From: Rhodoplanes sp. Z2-YC6860
GTDB lineage: Bacteria > Pseudomonadota > Alphaproteobacteria > Rhizobiales > Xanthobacteraceae
Reading direction: 5' to 3'
Length of the DNA: 64,000 nt
Assembly (NCBI RefSeq): GCF_001579845.1
Contig: NZ_CP007440.1
Coordinates: forward strand, 6,594,029-6,658,028
Shown here: in pieces, positions 62,429 to 64,000 of the stretch
Position numbering within the stretch: position 1 is the stretch's first letter
How the letters are laid out: each line of letters starts with the position of its first letter
Notes under the pieces: model-generated
Told to the model about the DNA's origin: nothing
What the model saw: the letters and a program-made list of their open reading frames with translations, nothing else
Databases searched by the model: none
Position numbers and translations under genes: made by a program

Positions 62429-63955
62429 ATGGCTGCCAGGATCAAGGTCGAGGATGCGATGTCCGCCGGGAAAGCGTCCGTGTCAGAGCCGGCGAAGCCA
62501 GCCGCTGAAGCGGCGCCCAAGCTCCCGTACACCGATCTCCGCGAATGGATGGATGAAGCCAGGAAGCTCGGCGAATTGAAGGAGGTCGAAGGGCTTTCCT
62601 GGGAGCGGGAAATCGGGCTCTGCGCCGAGGTCGTGCAGAAGGAGGAGAAGTCTCCCTGCGTCGTCTTCACGAAGATCCCCGGATCGCTTCCCGGCAGCAG
62701 GGTGCTGACGAACTTCTTTGCCGGCCGCCGGATGAACATGACGCTCGGTCTTCCGCTCCACCTTTCCAAGCTGGAGCTCACCGAGGGCATGCGCCGTCAT
62801 TACATGACGGACCTCAAGCGGATTCCGGTCGAATACGTCGAGGACGGCCCCGTGTTCGAAAACACGATGCAAGGCGACGACATCGACGTCACGAAATTCC
62901 CGTCGCCGATCTGGCACAAGCACGACGGCGGCCGTTACATCGGAACGGGCGCCTACCTGGTCACCCGCGATCCCGACGAAGGCTGGGTGAACTGCGGCGT
63001 CTATCGGGTGATGGTCCAGGACAAGAAGTCGGTCGGCTTCTACATCTCTCCCGGCAAGCACGGCCATATCCAGATGATGAAGTACGAGGCCCGCAAGGAG
63101 CCCATGCCGGTTGTCATCGTGGTCGGCGGCGACCCGATGTCCTACATGATGGCGGGAATCGAGGTGCCTTACGGAACGTCCGAGTTCGAAGTGATCGGCG
63201 GCATCCGCGGCAAGGCCTATCAGATGGTGAAGGGTCCGATGACGGGACTGCCCTTCCCCGCCAATGCCGAGATCGTCATCGAAGGATTTCTCCAGCCGGG
63301 CAACCGCAAGCTCGAAGGGCCGTTCGCGGAGTGGACGGGCTACTACAGCACGCACGACAGCGAAGAGCCGCTGCTCGACATCAAAGCCATCCACTATCGG
63401 AACGACCCGATCATCCTGGGTTGCCCGCACCAGATGCCGCCCGACGAGAGCATGCGCTATCTCTCGGTCGTCCGTTCATCTCTGCTGCGCGAGAACATCA
63501 CCAAGGCCGGCGTGCCGGACGTCACAGGCGCCTGGATGCATGAAGTCGGAGGCGGACGCTTCCTCGTCGGTGTCTCGATCAAGCAACGCTATGGCGGACA
63601 TGCGAGGCAAGCGGGGCACGTCGCGTGCCAATGCCACCTCGCGGCCTACTCAGGGCGCTACGTCATCGTCACCGACGACGACATCGACGTTTCCAATCTC
63701 GAGGAACTCATCTGGGCGATGTGCACCCGGTCCGATCCGGCGACATCCATCGACATCATCACCAACGCGTGGAGCACACCGCTCGACCCGCGGATCGACC
63801 CGCAGCGCAGGGCCCTCAAGGATTTCACCAACAGCCGCGCCATCATCGATGCCTGCCGTCCGTGGCATTGGCGGGATTCGTATCCGAAAATGATCACCGG
63901 CACGGTCGAGGAACGTCGCGAAAACCGCAAACGCTTCGAGTACCTGCTCAAATAG
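62429..63955 (+). CDS. UbiD-family decarboxylase
   Basis: A 508-residue prenylated-FMN decarboxylase homolog. Visible: LREWMDEARKLGELKEVEGLSWEREIGLCAEVV, RIPVEYVEDGPVFENTMQGDDIDVTKFPSPIWHKHDGGRYIGTGAYLVTRDPDEGWVNCGVYRVMVQDKK and the core KLEGPFAEWTGYYS with the catalytic glutamates of UbiD enzymes. Such enzymes reversibly (de)carboxylate aromatic or alpha,beta-unsaturated acids. The cofactor maker UbiX is not in the window. A GGGAGAAATCGA site precedes the ATG. The stop at 63955 leaves 45 bases to the window end. Confidence 0.92.
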   Translation: MAARIKVEDAMSAGKASVSEPAKPAAEAAPKLPYTDLREWMDEARKLGELKEVEGLSWEREIGLCAEVVQKEEKSPCVVFTKIPGSLPGSRVLTNFFAGRRMNMTLGLPLHLSKLELTEGMRRHYMTDLKRIPVEYVEDGPVFENTMQGDDIDVTKFPSPIWHKHDGGRYIGTGAYLVTRDPDEGWVNCGVYRVMVQDKKSVGFYISPGKHGHIQMMKYEARKEPMPVVIVVGGDPMSYMMAGIEVPYGTSEFEVIGGIRGKAYQMVKGPMTGLPFPANAEIVIEGFLQPGNRKLEGPFAEWTGYYSTHDSEEPLLDIKAIHYRNDPIILGCPHQMPPDESMRYLSVVRSSLLRENITKAGVPDVTGAWMHEVGGGRFLVGVSIKQRYGGHARQAGHVACQCHLAAYSGRYVIVTDDDIDVSNLEELIWAMCTRSDPATSIDIITNAWSTPLDPRIDPQRRALKDFTNSRAIIDACRPWHWRDSYPKMITGTVEERRENRKRFEYLLK

Positions 63956-64000
63956 AGAAACGTTCGAAAAGCAGCGACGCGCCGGCGGCATCCCGTAGCG

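Overview
The window is GC-rich chromosomal DNA from an alphaproteobacterium, most likely a Hyphomicrobiales member of the Bradyrhizobium/Xanthobacteraceae type. Signs are a circularly permuted two-piece tmRNA whose tag reads ANDNYAPVAQAA, an alphaproteobacterial SspB, the thyA-folA-hflK-hflC-DUF2065-degP gene order, a fumC/DUF4169/ribbon-helix-helix/AsmA block, and tripartite tricarboxylate (Tct) transport genes. No plasmid, phage, IS or CRISPR signature was seen, so this looks mostly like core chromosome with a few accessory patches.

Layout. 0-4.6 kb (minus strand): a luciferase-like monooxygenase, a NUDIX hydrolase, PhzF, pyridoxal kinase and two small proteins. 4.7-8.1 kb: a NitT/TauT-type ABC importer with a YbhB/Raf-kinase-inhibitor-like gene embedded between its ATPase and permease genes. 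8.2-11.6 kb: two tandem membrane-bound alkaline-phosphatase-superfamily (MdoB/LtaS-like) enzymes. 11.8-19.9 kb: ilvC, a complete sulfate ABC importer (sulfate-binding protein, CysT, CysW, CysA) and ilvI-ilvH. ilvI is preceded by a promoter, a leader peptide MECAILLLRGWYS and a hairpin-plus-U-tract terminator, which is a transcription attenuator; a perfect cloverleaf-shaped repeat lies between ilvI and ilvH. 20-24.3 kb: an RND efflux pump. 24.3-32.1 kb: miaA, divergent serB with an orphan small gene, then the degP/hfl/folA/thyA group.

32.2-36.8 kb: a TctB-TctA-TctC transporter and a split chromate transporter. 36.8-40.2 kb: ssrA (tmRNA) directly upstream of sspB, so the ssrA tag and its ClpXP delivery adaptor are neighbours, followed by fumC, DUF4169 and a ribbon-helix-helix protein. 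40.2-46.5 kb: a large AsmA protein, a D-lactate-dehydrogenase-type flavoenzyme and a methanethiol methyltransferase homolog. 46.7-57.9 kb is more accessory: a winged-helix/TPR regulator, a TadG-like von Willebrand protein, the decayed 3' end of an ABC binding-protein gene, an L,D-transpeptidase, a secreted RTX/CARDB metalloprotease, DUF2147, a fatty-acid desaturase, a spermidine-synthase-like protein and a thioesterase.

57.9-64 kb is the strongest candidate for an uncharacterised pathway. A Tct/Bug-type binding protein and a lone molybdopterin hydroxylase subunit run leftward, and a GntR/UTRA regulator and a UbiD-family decarboxylase run rightward. A palindrome, TTGATATATCAA, lies before ubiD, and a 10/12 match to it lies between the divergent genes. 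Together they look like a small regulon for uptake, hydroxylation and decarboxylation of an aromatic or heteroaromatic acid; the substrate cannot be read from the sequence.
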